Shown one piece after another: positions 62,883 through 64,000 of a DNA stretch of 64,000 nt (position 1 is its first letter; the number at the start of each line of letters is the position of its first letter). Origin of the DNA: Gracilaria gracilis (Eukaryota; Rhodophyta; Florideophyceae; Gracilariales; Gracilariaceae); assembly GCA_030374805.1 (NCBI GenBank), contig JARGSG010000007.1:112289-176288 (forward strand), read 5' to 3'. The position numbers and the translations under genes are program-made. Under the pieces are notes generated by a model. It saw only the letters and a program-made list of their open reading frames with translations, made no database searches and had not been told where the DNA came from.

Positions 62883-63989
62883 TCATCCCGCTCTTTTCGC
62901 CCACACCATTCGGTAGAGTCGAACCACTGCGTGGTGCGACTGGTCGGCAAGACATCGACCTAGCACAGAGGTTTTAGATATCCTAGCCAATCTGCCAACC
63001 ATTTCATTCCTCATCTTTTTAGACTCAATCCATCTAGTGAAAGTAATACAAGCGCTCCATCCCAAAGGCGGCAAGTCTCTTGCACCGTTGTTGACCACCA
63101 CATGAACAAAAGAATCTAGAATCTGCTTGCAAAGGGGAGACGACGCCTTGAGATGTACGATTCGCTCGCATGCCATGTCCAAGGAGTCCACAAACTTGGA
63201 GAAAGAACGGTGTAGCACGGCCAGGGATTCACTGGCCGAAGCGAGTAGATGAACTCGGTTGCCGTTACTTCGCAGTCGTCGCTTCGCGGTCAACAGCAGC
63301 ACGCGGTTCTCAGCTGTGCACATGTGTTGAAGCAGTTGTGAGATGGACATGTGCAGCGAGCTGCAGGTGGACTTCCACGCCTGAATGTACGACATGCCCG
63401 CGACTTCAGTTGATGCGATGCATCGACTAGTCATCACATCTCGTTTGTTCAAAAATTGTTCCACGAGTGGAAACAATTTGGTCTGCACACAACACATGAT
63501 GAGATGCACAAAGTGCGAAAATCTGGAAAACCAGAGCTCGAAATCGGTGTTGAGGTTGCGAAGTGAGCGTGGAGAATCGGCAGAACATGTAGTATCCCTC
63601 ATGAGACAAAGCAAGAACCTCATGTCATTGAGCTCGGCGCGAATGGCATTGGTGAACAAGACAATCACATTGAGCTGGTTGTTGTGATAAGGCACCAAGT
63701 TCAAGTTCTTCCACATCTCGGACACCACATCCGGCAAGTCCGGGGCGCGAAAGCCCATGTGTGACCGACGCCTTTGGTCGGTACTATGCGAAATGTCACT
63801 CACCATGTGAGAAACGGCACGGCGCTGTCTCCTGGCGCCTTTGCTGGTACTCCGCAATCGAGCAGCGGCCAGGGTAGAGGAGCGGGTGGAAAGCGGCGCC
63901 ACCTTGCTGAAGTCGGATCGAACGCGCGCGGGACGCGGGCGGATGAGAGGGGCAGGCGACGGCGTGGAGCGCGTGAGATCACTACCCAC
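62883..63989 (-). CDS. Unrecognised protein, 5' end outside the window
   Basis: The minus-strand frame is open from the right window edge to the stop at 62883-62885, so the start probably lies beyond base 64000. No ATG occurs upstream of the Ser/Arg/Pro-rich N-terminal portion within the window. At least 368 residues are visible. The first 80 are basic and low-complexity. The rest (from about VSEMWKNLNLVPYHNNQLNV) is a long, mostly helical domain with regular Leu/Ile/Val spacing and scattered Cys. No membrane segment or catalytic motif is seen. I do not recognise it. Helical composition would suit a scaffold or complex subunit, but that is only an impression. Coding confidence comes from length and even composition. 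Confidence 0.65.
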   Translation of the reverse strand: MGSDLTRSTPSPAPLIRPRPARVRSDFSKVAPLSTRSSTLAAARLRSTSKGARRQRRAVSHMVSDISHSTDQRRRSHMGFRAPDLPDVVSEMWKNLNLVPYHNNQLNVIVLFTNAIRAELNDMRFLLCLMRDTTCSADSPRSLRNLNTDFELWFSRFSHFVHLIMCCVQTKLFPLVEQFLNKRDVMTSRCIASTEVAGMSYIQAWKSTCSSLHMSISQLLQHMCTAENRVLLLTAKRRLRSNGNRVHLLASASESLAVLHRSFSKFVDSLDMACERIVHLKASSPLCKQILDSFVHVVVNNGARDLPPLGWSACITFTRWIESKKMRNEMVGRLARISKTSVLGRCLADQSHHAVVRLYRMVWAKRAG

Positions 63990-64000
63990 GCTGGGCGGGG

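Overview
The window is eukaryotic nuclear DNA. It has protein genes with large eukaryote-only architectures, short GT-AG introns (two in one gene, 77 and 86 nt, and one of 106 nt), TATA boxes, GT and CG microsatellites, and dense retrotransposon and DNA-transposon debris. The host genes point to an intron-poor, plant-like protist, possibly a red alga: a formin with a PTEN/C2-like N-terminus as in plant class II formins, a SNF2 helicase fused to F-box and RING segments as in one plant family, a plant-like TEN1, a single-GATA-finger factor with the 18-residue loop, and an LC8 light chain. The lineage is an inference. No ribosomal RNA or organellar marker is present to fix it, and I recognised no tRNA.

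Layout. 1-18.1 kb is gene-bearing: GATA factor (-), an unrecognised multi-exon gene (+), dynein light chain LC8 (+), formin (+), spliced TEN1 of the CST telomere complex (-), a Rheb-like GTPase (-) divergent from NAA15, the NatA auxiliary subunit (+), and NDUFA8 of complex I (-). A palindromic motif of the type TACC-n-GGTA recurs in the upstream regions of several of these genes. 18.1-25.9 kb is a Copia LTR retrotransposon (5-bp duplication ATTTT) inserted in a small terminal-inverted-repeat element. This Copia carries an extra long antisense reading frame between pol and its 3' LTR. 26.8-31.9 kb is a tyrosine-recombinase retroelement with the unusual order YR, gag, RT, RNase H. 32.0-36 kb holds a 125-bp palindromic MITE and a decayed pogo-like transposase split by two solo LTRs, each with a perfect 5-bp duplication. 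36.5-41.3 kb is an old Copia copy with extreme A+C strand bias. 41.3-43.3 kb holds a gag-like remnant and a small LTR element. 43.6-50.1 kb is a young but defective Copia with 800-bp LTRs. 50.2-52.9 kb has LINE fragments and inverted LTR pieces. 54-57.6 kb returns to host genes with the SNF2/F-box/RING helicase. A LINE scrap, a small secreted Cys-rich protein gene and the 3' part of an unrecognised gene running off the right edge follow.

The host genes are unrelated housekeeping functions (transcription, cytoskeleton, telomere capping, N-terminal acetylation, respiration, signalling) and do not form one pathway. The middle 35 kb is an accessory graveyard of nested mobile elements. Its most distinctive members are the antisense-gene Copia and the YR-first retroelement. 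All three Copia elements appear to be primed by an internal fragment of initiator tRNA-Met, inferred from a shared primer-binding site.
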